Assembly (NCBI GenBank): GCA_003013855.2 | Contig: ML058528.1 | Span: 62,001 to 126,000, forward strand | From: Liriodendron chinense | Lineage: Eukaryota; Streptophyta; Magnoliopsida; Magnoliales; Magnoliaceae | DNA: 64,000 bases | Reading direction: 5' to 3' | Shown: positions 36,711-47,579 of the stretch, in pieces | Layout of the letters: every line of letters starts with the position of its first letter | How positions within the stretch are numbered: the stretch's first letter is position 1 | Translations under genes and position numbers: made by a program | Notes under the pieces: generated by a model | Databases searched by the model: none | What the model saw: the letters and a program-made list of their open reading frames with translations, nothing else | What the model was told of the DNA's origin: nothing

Positions 36711-39455
36711 TTAAGAAAGATTTTCGAAAAAGACTTCCTGTTCAACTCGGAAAACATTACCAATGAAGGGGATGTGCTGAACCCTTTGACGGTCTTTGCT
36801 TTCTTGTCCTCGAAGGCTTTCTACAAGTTCCTTGGGCATCTCCCGTAAGTTCAGCTGTTGAAGACCAGTAAGGTGCTCAATTCCCTGTGGCAATTCCTTC
36901 AGCTCTCTGCAACGATTCAGGGTAAGAGATTGGATGCTCGGAAGTGCTCTCTTCTCTATCCTTATGAACTGCAATTGGGTCAAATCTGATAACTCTAGCA
37001 TCTTTAGTTCTGTGAAACACCCAGCAAGGAAGCACAATGATGGTCCGTCATATGCCTTACTAAGACTAAGACGCACCAGATTGGGCAATGCTTGAAGGGA
37101 ATTGAGTGGATCTACTCTTAGATGAGACCAATGTAAGCTCAAATGTGTGAGGTTACAAAGGGAGCCAATCCAGTGTGGTAGCCTCTTCAAATGCCCGACC
37201 AATATGAGCTTCTGAAGAAGGGGAGGAGGATGAGATAGTGCTTCCAATTGAAGTGGTTCTTCCTCATTAGTTGCCATCAGATACAAGTTAAGGAGGGATT
37301 TCATCTTCTTTATGGAAGCGCAGAGCTCTGCCCCAGCTTCTGCTCTTACCTTTGTGATTCCTAACTTTCTTAGTTGGGTCAAGTTCCCAACTTGCCGAAC
37401 TACCTCCTGTTTTGCTTCGATTCGGTCTAGACTCTGTAAGTTTCTTAGCTTCCCTATTCCTGTTGGAACTTGCACGCCCCCAACATATTTATAGAATCCA
37501 GAGATTTGAATACCACAGTGATGTACAAACAGATGCCTCAAGTTTTGCAGCTCTCTTATCCTACTTGTTAGCCTCTCCATACTGTTCTCTCTGACATCCA
37601 GGATTTGTAGGTTTTGGAGCCTTGCCAATGTTTTCGGAAGCTCCCTGATCTTGTTTTTCCGTAAGTTTAAATACCGCAAATTGAACAAATCGAACAGCTC
37701 ATCTGGCAGGATCTCAATCGAAGCACCCTGTAGATCCAAGACCCTTAGCAATCTGAAGCTTGACGATATTTGGTTCAAAGAAGATGAGGGAATCACATCC
37801 GTAACAAATACAAGGAAAGAGCGAAGGCTAGACATACTTGTGTCTTTCGGAATGTTTTTGCTGCTTTTATGGATGGACAAGTGACGGGCTTTTCCATCTG
37901 GCCTTATTTCTGTTCCGTCACGAACTGCACAAAAGTTCTCTTTCTTGGATGCAGACAAGGCTAAATCACGCACAAGATCATGCATTCGGCATGCTTTCAC
38001 CCTTCCGAAATCATTCCTCCTCACAACTTGAATCATGCTTCTATGGACTAGCTCCTGAAGGTAGTGCTCTGCTACGTCCTCCATTGTAATGCCTTCCCTT
38101 TCCTTGACAAAGCCTTCAGCTACCCATAGCCTAATTAGCATCTTCCGCTTGATTAGATAATCCTCAGGAAAAACACTACAATATAAGAAGCAATGTTTGA
38201 GGTAGTATGGTAAATCATGGAAGCTGTGCAGCAATATGTTCTTCACCCTTTCAAGCATTGGATTGTTGCTCAGCTCCCAGCTGAGGCTATCTTCAGCCTT
38301 CTTCCATTCCAGCTGCTGCTTATCTTTTAGTGACATGAGGCCACCTATTGCCACAATTGCAAGTGGCAGGCCTTCACACTTTTGCACAATGGTTCGAGCA
38401 GATGGCTCCAGCTGAGGAGGACAATGATCATTGTGAAATGCCTTCTTGCAGAACAGAGTCCAAGCCGCCGCCTTGTCTAGAGGTTCAAGGCGGTGTACAT
38501 GGCTCTCACGGCCGAAGAAATAAGCTACATCGTCTTTTTGGGTTGTAAGCATTACCCTGCTCCCACATCTACTCTCTGGAAATGCAACGTTGATTTCGCT
38601 CCAGACATCGATGCTCCAAACATCATCCAAGACGAGCATGTACCTCTTCTGTTGCAAGTAGTGGTTGAGTGTCGTGACAAGCTGCCTGTAATTCATTGCG
38701 CTTAAGTTGTTCGGAGCCGTCTCTTTCCTCACCTCAAAGAAATCTCTTACCAATCTTCTCAATAGCCCCTCAATGCTGTAAGACTGGGAGACTGTGGCCC
38801 ATGCATAGCAATCAAAATGCCTCTTTACAACATGGCTGTTGTAAGCTTTTGTTGCAAGGGTAGTCTTACCCAAACCTCCCATGCCCACCACCGAAATCAC
38901 CATCCGCCATGGTTCACCCTTTGTCAACCATCCTACTAGTAACTCTCGGCTCTTGTCGATCCCCACCATAGCATCTCCCTCTATGAAAAGAGATGATTCT
39001 CCATGGCGCTGCCATGTTTCATCAGCGTCTTTCGAGTTCGCCCCTTCTTCTGTCCTATCAAAACCATACCGTTTGCTTCTCTCCGAAACAGCATGAACCT
39101 TAGACTTGACCTTTTGCAGCTGGCTGGCGATCTGATGCGTCACGATAATGCTCTTTGGGTGGCGGAGTGAATTATGGAGAAGGCCCCTGAATCCGCCACG
39201 CTTGTCCATGCGGAACATGAACTCGTCGATGATGTCCTCCACTTCGTATGCCGCATCTCTTACTTGCCCCACCCAAGTATTCACTCCTTCATTGCTTTCT
39301 TTCCTTCTGTCTGCATCCCTCAAGAAGGATCTCATGCTTTCGAGCTCGCGCTTGATTTCTTCAAATTCATCGTGCACTCCTCCTAACAATGATGCTTCCT
39401 TCTCTAGGAGGGAACCCAACTTCTCAACCAACAAGGTCACTGCTGCATCCACCAT
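36711..39455 (-). CDS. CC-NBS-LRR disease resistance protein (RPM1-like), intact single exon
   Basis: A 914-residue intracellular immune receptor. An N-terminal coiled coil (residues 1-130) carries the EDVID-type motif EVEDIIDEF at 71-79. The NB-ARC domain follows: P-loop GMGGLGKTT at 191-199, kinase-2 LVLDDVW at 274-280, RNBS-B GSRVMLTT at 298-305, GLPL at 362-365, RNBS-D CFLYCSVFPED at 422-432 and MHD at 491-493. LRRs (LRVLDLQGA, LRYLNLRKNKIRELP and others) run from about 570 to the end. All nucleotide-binding motifs are intact, so the protein could be functional. In this family, ADP/ATP exchange at NB-ARC switches on defence after effector perception. The effector is unknown. The start is the first ATG of the open frame. 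The absence of introns is common in this class. No integrated extra domain is visible. Confidence 0.96.
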   Translation of the reverse strand: MVDAAVTLLVEKLGSLLEKEASLLGGVHDEFEEIKRELESMRSFLRDADRRKESNEGVNTWVGQVRDAAYEVEDIIDEFMFRMDKRGGFRGLLHNSLRHPKSIIVTHQIASQLQKVKSKVHAVSERSKRYGFDRTEEGANSKDADETWQRHGESSLFIEGDAMVGIDKSRELLVGWLTKGEPWRMVISVVGMGGLGKTTLATKAYNSHVVKRHFDCYAWATVSQSYSIEGLLRRLVRDFFEVRKETAPNNLSAMNYRQLVTTLNHYLQQKRYMLVLDDVWSIDVWSEINVAFPESRCGSRVMLTTQKDDVAYFFGRESHVHRLEPLDKAAAWTLFCKKAFHNDHCPPQLEPSARTIVQKCEGLPLAIVAIGGLMSLKDKQQLEWKKAEDSLSWELSNNPMLERVKNILLHSFHDLPYYLKHCFLYCSVFPEDYLIKRKMLIRLWVAEGFVKEREGITMEDVAEHYLQELVHRSMIQVVRRNDFGRVKACRMHDLVRDLALSASKKENFCAVRDGTEIRPDGKARHLSIHKSSKNIPKDTSMSSLRSFLVFVTDVIPSSSLNQISSSFRLLRVLDLQGASIEILPDELFDLFNLRYLNLRKNKIRELPKTLARLQNLQILDVRENSMERLTSRIRELQNLRHLFVHHCGIQISGFYKYVGGVQVPTGIGKLRNLQSLDRIEAKQEVVRQVGNLTQLRKLGITKVRAEAGAELCASIKKMKSLLNLYLMATNEEEPLQLEALSHPPPLLQKLILVGHLKRLPHWIGSLCNLTHLSLHWSHLRVDPLNSLQALPNLVRLSLSKAYDGPSLCFLAGCFTELKMLELSDLTQLQFIRIEKRALPSIQSLTLNRCRELKELPQGIEHLTGLQQLNLREMPKELVESLRGQESKDRQRVQHIPFIGNVFRVEQEVFFENLS

Positions 39456-39866
39456 GTTTGTTGTTACTGGATCACTAGAGGCTGGCTACCTTTCTGGTAT
39501 CAAGTATATTGGTAGAGGTTGTTCAAGTCGCCTGTGTTATGAATGTGTTCAGGTCCACAGCACATGTACCCTGCGCAGAAAATCTCTTTGATTCCTAAAT
39601 TGTCCTTCATCGCCTGCAAATGGACAGTTAATAAGGGAGTTACTGCAGCGGTCCACTTTCAACTGAAGAAGGGCCCACGATGTGTGGCTAGGATCTTCCG
39701 ATCTGGAAGATTTCAGGGCATTCCATAGTGGGGCCCAACATCTAATGGTCTTGATGACTGAACCGTGGGCCCCACTAAGCATTGGATAGTTTAATAAGTG
39801 AGTTACCATTGACTTGACTAGGACATAAAATTGATACCTGGCCTCTACACACACACACAAAAAGAT
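39456..39866. other. Upstream region of the resistance gene
   Basis: This is presumably promoter and 5' UTR of the minus-strand gene, with foldback-like words (gtggggcccaac, gtgggccccac) from 39,728. No clear TATA box was identified. Confidence 0.4.
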
Positions 39867-40130
39867 GGGCTGCGTGATGGGCAGTGGATATTGAAGATGG
39901 GCCCCACATGATGGACAATAACATTGATGGTGGGCCCCATATGATGGATGACCAACATCAAAGGTGGGCCCTACCTAATGAATGGTGCACATTAAAGGTC
40001 GTTCCGTAATGCTAAATGGCTCACATACGAGGTAGGCATCACGTAATGGATGGCCTACATTTGTGGGGGCCACACAATAAATGATCCACATCAAAGGTTG
40101 GCCCCACATGATGGACAGTGGATGTGAGCG
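39867..40130. repeat. Degenerate minisatellite, about eight units of 33-34 bp
   Basis: Units follow the pattern ggtgggccccacatgatgga...cacatcaaa with substitutions (gggccccacatgatggac, gggccccatatgatggat, gggccctacctaatgaat, ggccccacatgatggac). It lies about 400 bases upstream of the resistance gene's start codon. Confidence 0.8.
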
Positions 40131-41285
40131 GGACCAAATAGACTTGAGAGATGATTACTTATGATGCTGAAATCCAAACATAGTTTTCTACTTTTTGGAT
40201 GATAAGTACGTTGTTTACCAAACATCCTTATCTGCTGATTAAGTAGAAACCAAGATAAGTTACTTATATGGTAAGTTGCTTATCTTAAGTAGCTTACAAT
40301 CCAAAATGCCCTTAATCTAACTAATAATAAATATGTTATATTAACTTATTTTTGGAGCCAAATCCAATTGGAACCTAAACCCAAACCCTACCCCATGAGT
40401 CACCAAACCCACTCCGATTTGGGTCTAGTACCTCTAATATGGTAATTGGACCCGAACATAAGGAATTGAATTCATCCCCTGTGGCCGGTTTGGGTTCACC
40501 TAGTTTATTGGTCCATGTCAAAGTTTAGAAGGGAGGCAGATTGGATGACAACCCCAACACCATCTAGCTCAATGATGTTGGGATGTGGTGGGGTTTGATT
40601 GGACTAGGTGCCCCTTTCAAAGATGGGCACGTTTAAGTTTATACTTGACCTAACAACTTCCAAACATGCTGATGTGTTACCTGTTTGTGGACTTATTACT
40701 CTGTTGTGTTGGAGTTAATGCCTTAGAAAACCATTTATGCTCTTATCCACTAGCCGTGGATACGATTATGTGGATCTCAACCATTGATTGTGGTGATCAT
40801 GGGTCTTAGATTAGACAAGCGATATACCTTAGGAAGATTTAGTATTGCCTTTCATTTTATGATCATTGGGTTTGTTGATAAGTGATTCCTCTAGTAGTCC
40901 TTAGAAACTTGAGATTGGACACCTGGGAAAGTCGTGGTCCATGGATCTCAATACCCTGCTAAACCATGACCGTCACATGAGCATGAGACATACTTGTGTA
41001 CATCAATTTATTAGATGTACGGTCATCTTGTGTGAGGGGACTGACTTGGGTTAGAATCAACTATCTCCACCATCGGGAGCCAACTTAGTGTCAGTTTATA
41101 CCTTACCCTTACCATGCACAAGAGTGTGTGTGTGCCATGAACAAATGATTTAGATTTGGACATTTGGTAACTCATGTTTGTGGATTGAGATCAAGTCAAT
41201 AGTCTGGAGGTTCATTAGCGTAGACTGCGATCATGGGATCGAAACTTGATGATGCATGAAGGATGGTTTGATCCTTAGACCTGAG
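40131..41285. other. Unassigned intergenic sequence
   Basis: AT-rich DNA with no recognised gene. Words such as gctgaaatccaaacatag and caatccaaaatgcccttaat suggest an old MITE at about 40,160-40,320. Confidence 0.35.
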
Positions 41286-43480
41286 TGTTAGTGTAATTTT
41301 CTGTAGCATGCTAATGCACCTTATTTGTCAATCATGTGTATCTATGTGATGTAATGTTGGTTGAGCCTTAGCAAGTTAAAGATCGAAGATCTAAGTGGAT
41401 AAGAAGCATCAAGGGAGAAGATAAAGGTAAATGAGATGCCTTGGTGACTCTAACCCTTAGAACCAAAACAACTATAACCTCTAGATGACTTGGACCATAT
41501 AAGAAAACCTTTAGTCATCTTTATTAGTCTTAGAACACTTAAAAAAATGATAAGGTAGGTTAATTTAAGAGGTGCAAGCTGTTGTAAACAAACCAGCTCA
41601 AACAACAGTTTTCGATTTGAACTTGATTTAATCAAAGTTTAGTTCGATGGCACTTCGATGTCATCGAAGACCAGTTTAATCCCATCGAATATATGCCTAA
41701 CAACATTTCCAAACTCTCTGGACAGTCCTTCGATCCCATCGAACAACCCTTTGACCCCATCGAAGTATGCTTTTCGATGTCATCGAAGAGTGTTCAATGC
41801 CATCGTACTGGATGTCCAGCAACCTTCTGAACTCTCTGGACAGTTTTTCGATCCCATCAAACCATTATTTCAACCCCATCGAAGATCCTTAAATGCCATC
41901 AAAGCCGTCAAAGGAGTCATCGATGCCATCGAAGAGACTGTTTTCTGCTCATTTTTTTATTATTAAAGATTTATCTATAAAAGAAAGGGCCGCAATTTTG
42001 GATTTAAGAGAGGAATTTTAGTGCATTAGAAGCCACCATTGTTACAAAAATCCTTAGGCTCTAATCCTAATCCAATCAAGTTATCTTCCTTGTGATTCAT
42101 CAAATGGTGGAACATTCAAAGCTCAAATGAAGATGATCTTATTCCCTCTTGATCTCTAGAAGTTTAGACAGCTCTACCATAATTAAAACCTTAGTTTAAA
42201 CCTCTTTAAAAGATCCTTATAGGTGAATTCCTCTAAGCAATAATTTCTTATTAGTTGTAGAGAATTCACCACCGCCTCCCATCACCTTGGTCATCTCAAG
42301 AAGATCATATGTAAGGCGATTGATCATTGGAGCTGAGGCATTGACAACGTATCGTCGACAACAAGATCGGGAGAGTACATGGGGAGCTGATTGAAGCACG
42401 AGAGAGTGGAGAACAAGCAACCCAAGAGGCATATCAACGGGGCTCAAATCCAACAAGTAAGATTGTCAATTTGTAGAGTCCATTCATACTCTTTCCTTGC
42501 GTAGGATTGAGTATGAGAGTTTGAATTTCCAAACTCTATAGGTTTGGTTGTAGGACCTACGCCCTTGTGTAGGGCTGAATTAAGTCTCTATAGGGTGCCG
42601 ACGGAGTGTACGTTAGGTTTGGTTATAGGATCTTGGCTCGGTTGTAGGGCCTAAATTAATGTTCGGTTATAGGACATTGGCTTATGAGTTAAGCCTAAAC
42701 TCAGATTCAGTCGTAGGACATTGGCTCTTATGTAAAGCCTAAATTGTCAAGTCTTTAAGGGGAGCCACTGACACAGGTGTGTACGTGGTCTACCAACACT
42801 GATACATACATGTAGGTTCTTGTGTAGGACTTGGTCCTTTTGTAGGATTGTAAGATTGGGAGGATCCTATTTAAAACTCCTAAGTTGTGAGGTGAATCTG
42901 ATTTAAAACCTCTATAGTGAAATTCAGTGTTCTCATGGGTTGAGAACAACAACCGGAAGTGTAGTAGACAAGTAGTCAAACCACTTATATCATTGTGTTT
43001 GTGATTGTATTCAAGCACATTTTTATTGATGCATTATTGTTTAATTCGATAAATTATATGAATGTTGAATGGAATGTAAGCTATGCTAGGTACTAGATAG
43101 ACATATTCACATACAACATATATTTTCACTAGTTGTGTAGACTTGAGCTTACATGATCGCATCTCATATAGTCTACATAGGTTGCATAGATTAGTTGTTT
43201 AATTAGTTAAATCATTTGTTAATTTATGTGTTTAGATTAGGACCTTAATTACTTATTCATTTGCTAGTCTATGTGTTTGAACCCACTAAGGCTTGGAAGT
43301 CGAAGTGTTCTTGCTTAACTTAAATTTTTAGATTAATATAAGTAGGCGAAAAGAATTTCAAAAGGTCACAATCACCCCCCACCCCTCTAGGACTTAGCCA
43401 CTATTCTAGTAGCTCTGCCAAGCTTTCGCAAAGCGCATAGCATGATAAGGTGTCATGTTAGACTACCCCACAGAATTTCA
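41286..43480 (+). repeat. 5' LTR of the gag-only Copia element
   Basis: 2,195 bp. The U3 part holds repeated TTCGATNCCATCGAA palindromes (41,640-41,940), followed by a TATA box (ctataaaag, 41,975). The downstream R/U5 part has reiterated 'ggttgtaggacctt...tgtagggcctaaa' units at about 42,540-42,850. Confidence 0.9.
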
Positions 43481-43547
43481 ATTGGAATCAGAGCGGGTTG
43501 CTCTTGAAGGACTTAACCGTCTAGAGTAAGATCCACATGAGCTTTAA

Positions 43548-44480
43548 AATGATGTTTACCCATGAGGGGAGTGCCATTAATCATCCACCATACTTTGATG
43601 GGTCTAATTATGCCTATTGGAAGGCTAGAATGATGATTTTTTTACAATCCATGGACCGTTCGGTATAGATTAGTGTTAATCATGTATACGCTATACCTAT
43701 AGGCCAAGTGGTGGTTGATGACAAAGCCATTAGTACTCCAAAAGATGACGTTACATGGAGTGTTGATTAGAGAGCTCAGTATGCCGCTAATGCCAAAGCT
43801 CTTAATGCGATTTGTTGTACAGTTTTTACGAATGAATTTCAACGCATTTGCACATACGTAACTGTAAAAGAATCATGAGACATATTGGAAGTTACCCACA
43901 AGGGAACTAGCACAATTCTACACACAATTGAACTACTAAAATATTAAAATGGGAGAGTCTGAAACTTTATGGAGTTCTACACACAATTGAAAGATATTTG
44001 TAACTTCATGTATGAGTTATGGAAAAGGTTCCGGATGGACAATATATAGAAAGATACTTAGGTCCCTCCCGGAGAGATTTAACTCCAAAGTCTTGGCCTT
44101 AAAAAAGTATAGAGACATAGATTCAATGAAAGTAGAGAAACTCATAGGTCTCCTACAAACTCATGAATTACACTTTAAGGATTCCTCTAAGAAGAATCAC
44201 ATTATCTTGAAGATTTCACACAAGCACTCACATATGAAAATAGAGAGTGAATTTGAAGAAGATAATGATGAGGAAGAGAAATTTAATCGACAATTTAAGA
44301 AATTCATCAAAATAAATAGAGGAAAAGTTGTGATAAGAAGGATAAGAATGTTGAAAAATATAAAGGAAAATCAACTAAAAAGAAAGTCCGATATTACAAC
44401 TGTAATAATTATGGTCATGTTGCCCTAGACTGTCCGGAAAAGCCTAAAAGAAAAGGTAAAAAGGCTATGACAGTCGCATG
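43548..44480 (+). pseudogene. Copia gag pseudogene (UBN2-type) with degenerate zinc knuckle
   Basis: From 43,548 it reads MMFTHEGSAINHPPYFDGSN, YAYWKARMMIFLQSM, the hallmark of plant Copia gag (FDG-NY-YWK-RM). Frames continue brokenly to a knuckle at about 44,390 reading YYNCNNYGHVALDCPEKPK, where the first cysteine of CX2CX4HX4C has become tyrosine. Several stops and frameshifts occur. Confidence 0.88.
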
Positions 44481-45397
44481 AGATGATATGGAGGAGTCCA
44501 AAAGTGAATCCAATGACTCTTCTAGTGATAGAAACAAAAATCAATGAAAATCTTAATGGCCTCCACCACTACCTCGCTTCCCCCTAATCTGAGAGAGGAT
44601 CCCGACCATTATCCATTCTACAAGAAGATGGAGATCCCAACCTCATCGTTTGCTGAAATTTATGAGGATGTTAAGGAAATTAGGTTACCCTTAAGCTAAT
44701 CTATAGAAGAACTTAGTAAGTGTAGTTAGAATCTGTACATTATAGGTAAATCTGAGGATTTTAGCCTCATTTGTGTGCTTAGGGGAATATTAGAGGATTC
44801 AATCTCATTAGCCCACCTTGATAGTTTAACATATGCTTCATTTTGATATTTTTAGTTGTTAAACTATCATATTGCTTAGATTGGCTTATCTTGCTGAATT
44901 TTGAGATTCATGTATACTAATTTATGCCTTAGTCATTTATGCTTTCATGTTTATCTTAGAATGACCAATTATGCATGATCACCTTTGCTTAGATAGGTAT
45001 TTGTATTGTGATCATGTGATGCATGTTTTATGTTTTAAATGTTCATGCATCCTTTATCTCTTTAGTTAGCATGTGATTATAGTTATATTTGAGACAATCT
45101 AATCTTTACTTCCCTTTACTTAATTGATGTATTATTAAGGGAGAGATATTGATTTGTTAATTACTAACAAAAGGTGAGAGAAAGATCAAGTCCCACCAAA
45201 ATAAATTTGTCTATTTTGTGTTGTAGGGATTAATAGATTGTGAGGGAGAAATTCAAGAGGAGCATTGCTTAGTGTAATTCGAGTTGTAATCTTTTGCTTC
45301 GACATGTAATTTAATTGTTATTTCGGTATTATCATTGGTATGAACCATGACAAGGTCTAGGTTAGGTTTTTCTCACGTAATTGACAAATGGGGAGAT
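44480..45397. other. Noncoding interior of the gag-only element, with polypurine tract
   Basis: No pol domain in any frame. The polypurine tract aaatggggagatt ends at the 3' LTR boundary, 45,397/45,398. Confidence 0.7.
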
Positions 45398-47482
45398 TGT
45401 TAGTGCACTTTTATGTGGAATACTAGTGCACCTTCTTTTTCAATCATGTGTGTCGATGTGTTGTAATGTCGGTTGAGCCTTGGCAAGCTGAAGACCAAAG
45501 ATTCAAGTGGACAAGAAGCATCAAGGGAGAAGAAACAGGTAAATGAGATACATAGGTGACCCTAACCCTTAGAACCAAAACAACCATATGATTTGGACCG
45601 TATAGGAAAACCTTTAGTCATCTTCATTGGCCTTAGAACACTTAGAAAAATATGATAAGTAATTAGGTTAATTTAAGAGGTGCAAGCTGCTGTAAACAAA
45701 TTAGCCCAAACAATAGTTTTCGATTGGACTTCGATTCCATCAAAGTTCAGTTTGATGACACTTCGATGCCATCGAAGACCAGTTCAATCACATTGAACAT
45801 ATGTCCAGCAACATTTCTGAACTCTCTGGACAGTTTTTTGATCCCATCGAACAACCCTTCAACCTCATCGAAGTGTTCTTTTCGATGTTATCGAAGAGTG
45901 TTTGATGCCATTGTACTAGATGTCCAATAACCTTCTGAACTCTTTGGATAGTTATTTGATCCCATTGAACTAGGATTTCGAACCATCAAAGATCCTTGAT
46001 TCCATCGAAGGAGTCCTCGATGCCATTGAAGAGACCGTTTTCTGACCGTTGGCAATTTATCTATAAAAGAAAGGGGTGTAATTTTTGGGCTTAAGAGAAG
46101 GATTTTAGTGCATCAGAAGTCATCATTGTTGCAAACATCCTTAGGCTTTAACTAGTCGAATCAAGTCATCTTTCTTGTAATTCATCATAAGGTGGAGCAT
46201 TCAAAGCTCAAATGGAGATGATCTTGTTTCCTCTTGATTTCTAGAAGTTTAGACACCCCTACTATAGTTAAAACCTTAGTTAAAACCTCTTTAAGATATC
46301 CTTATAGGTGAATTCCTCTAGAAAATAATTTTCTACTAGTTGTAGAGAATTCACTACCACCTCCCATCACATTGGTCATCTTAAGAAGATCATATGCAAG
46401 ACGATTGATCGTTGGAGGTGAGGCATTGGTAATGTATCAACAACAAGATTGGGGGAGCACATGGGGAGCTGATTGAAGCAAGGGAGATCGAAGATCAAGC
46501 AACCCAAGCGGTGCATCAACATGGCTCAAATCCGACAAGTAAGGTTGTTAATTTGTAGAGTCCATTCATGCTCTTTCCTTGTGTAGAATTGAATATGAGA
46601 GTTTGAATTGCTAAACTCAATAGGTTCAGTTGTAAGACCTGCGCCCTTGTGTAGGGCTGAATCAAATCTTCGTGGGGACCCTCCGGCGAGAGTGTATGTT
46701 AAGTTCGATTGTAGGACCTTAGCTTGGTTGTAGGGCTTAAATTGAGGTTCAGTTGTAGGACCTTGGCTTATGAGTTGAGCCTAAACTCAGGTTCGATTGT
46801 AGGACCTTGGCTTTTTTGTAGAGCGTAAATTGTCAAGCTTCCAAGGGGAGCCACAGACACGAGTGTGTATGTGGTCCATCAACATGAGTGTATACATGTA
46901 GGTTCTTGTGTCATACCCGATCCTTTTATAGTATTGTAAGGTTGGGAGAGACCTATTTAAAACTTGTAGGTCATGAGGTGAACCTGATTTAAAACCTCCA
47001 TAGTGAAATCCAATGTTCTTATGGGCTGGGAACGACAATCGGAAGTGGAGTAAACAAGTAGTCGAACCATTATATATCATTGTGTTTGTGATTGTATTTG
47101 AGTACATTTTTATTCATGCATTGTTGTTTAATTTAATAAATTATATGAATGTTGAATGGAACGTATGCTAAGCACTAGATAGGCATATTTACATACAACA
47201 TGTATTTTCACTAGTTATGTAGAATTGAGCTTATATGATTGCATCTCATATAGTCTACATAGGTTGCATAGATTAGTTGCTTAATAAGTTAAATAATTTC
47301 TTAATCCATGTATTTAGACTAAGAGCTTAAATTGTGAGATTAATATAAGTAAGCGAAAATAATTTCAAAATGTCTTAATCACTCCCACTTTAGGACTTGA
47401 CTACTATTTTAGTAGCTCATCAAGCTTCTGCAAAGCGCATCACGTGATAAGGTGTCATGTTAAACTATCCCATGCAATTTCA
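45398..47482 (+). repeat. 3' LTR of the gag-only Copia element
   Basis: 2,085 bp and colinear with the 5' LTR: TTCGATNCCATCGAA-type repeats at 45,720-46,030, a TATA box (ctataaaag, 46,061) and the U5 unit array at 46,620-46,930. The two LTRs are visibly diverged, so the insertion is old. Confidence 0.9.
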
Positions 47483-47579
47483 CTGAGGACATGTAAGGTT
47501 CACAATCTTGATTTGTTGGCTTTGACTCTTCCTAAAATTGCGGTTTGCACCGCTATTGAGATAATTAAGCTTGAAGGTA

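Larger units (their letters stand above)
41286..47482 (+). mobile_element. Complete gag-only (pol-less) Copia retrotransposon with LTRs of about 2.1 kb
   Basis: LTRs lie at 41,286-43,480 and 45,398-47,482, both TGTTAGTG...TTTCA. The element is flanked by the perfect 5 bp duplication ctgag (41,281-41,285 and 47,483-47,487). A primer-binding site (ggaatcagagc, tRNA-Met type) follows the 5' LTR, and a polypurine tract (aaatggggagat) precedes the 3' LTR. The 1.9 kb interior has a decayed gag and no protease, integrase or RT. It must have been mobilised in trans. Confidence 0.93.

Noticed and set aside
39148..39591. Plus-strand ORF of 147 codons
   Set aside because: Antisense to the N-terminal coding region of the resistance gene, with no independent domain.
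41640..41945. CRISPR-like array of short repeats
   Set aside because: The spacing is irregular, the motif is palindromic and degenerate, and the array lies inside an LTR of a plant retrotransposon.
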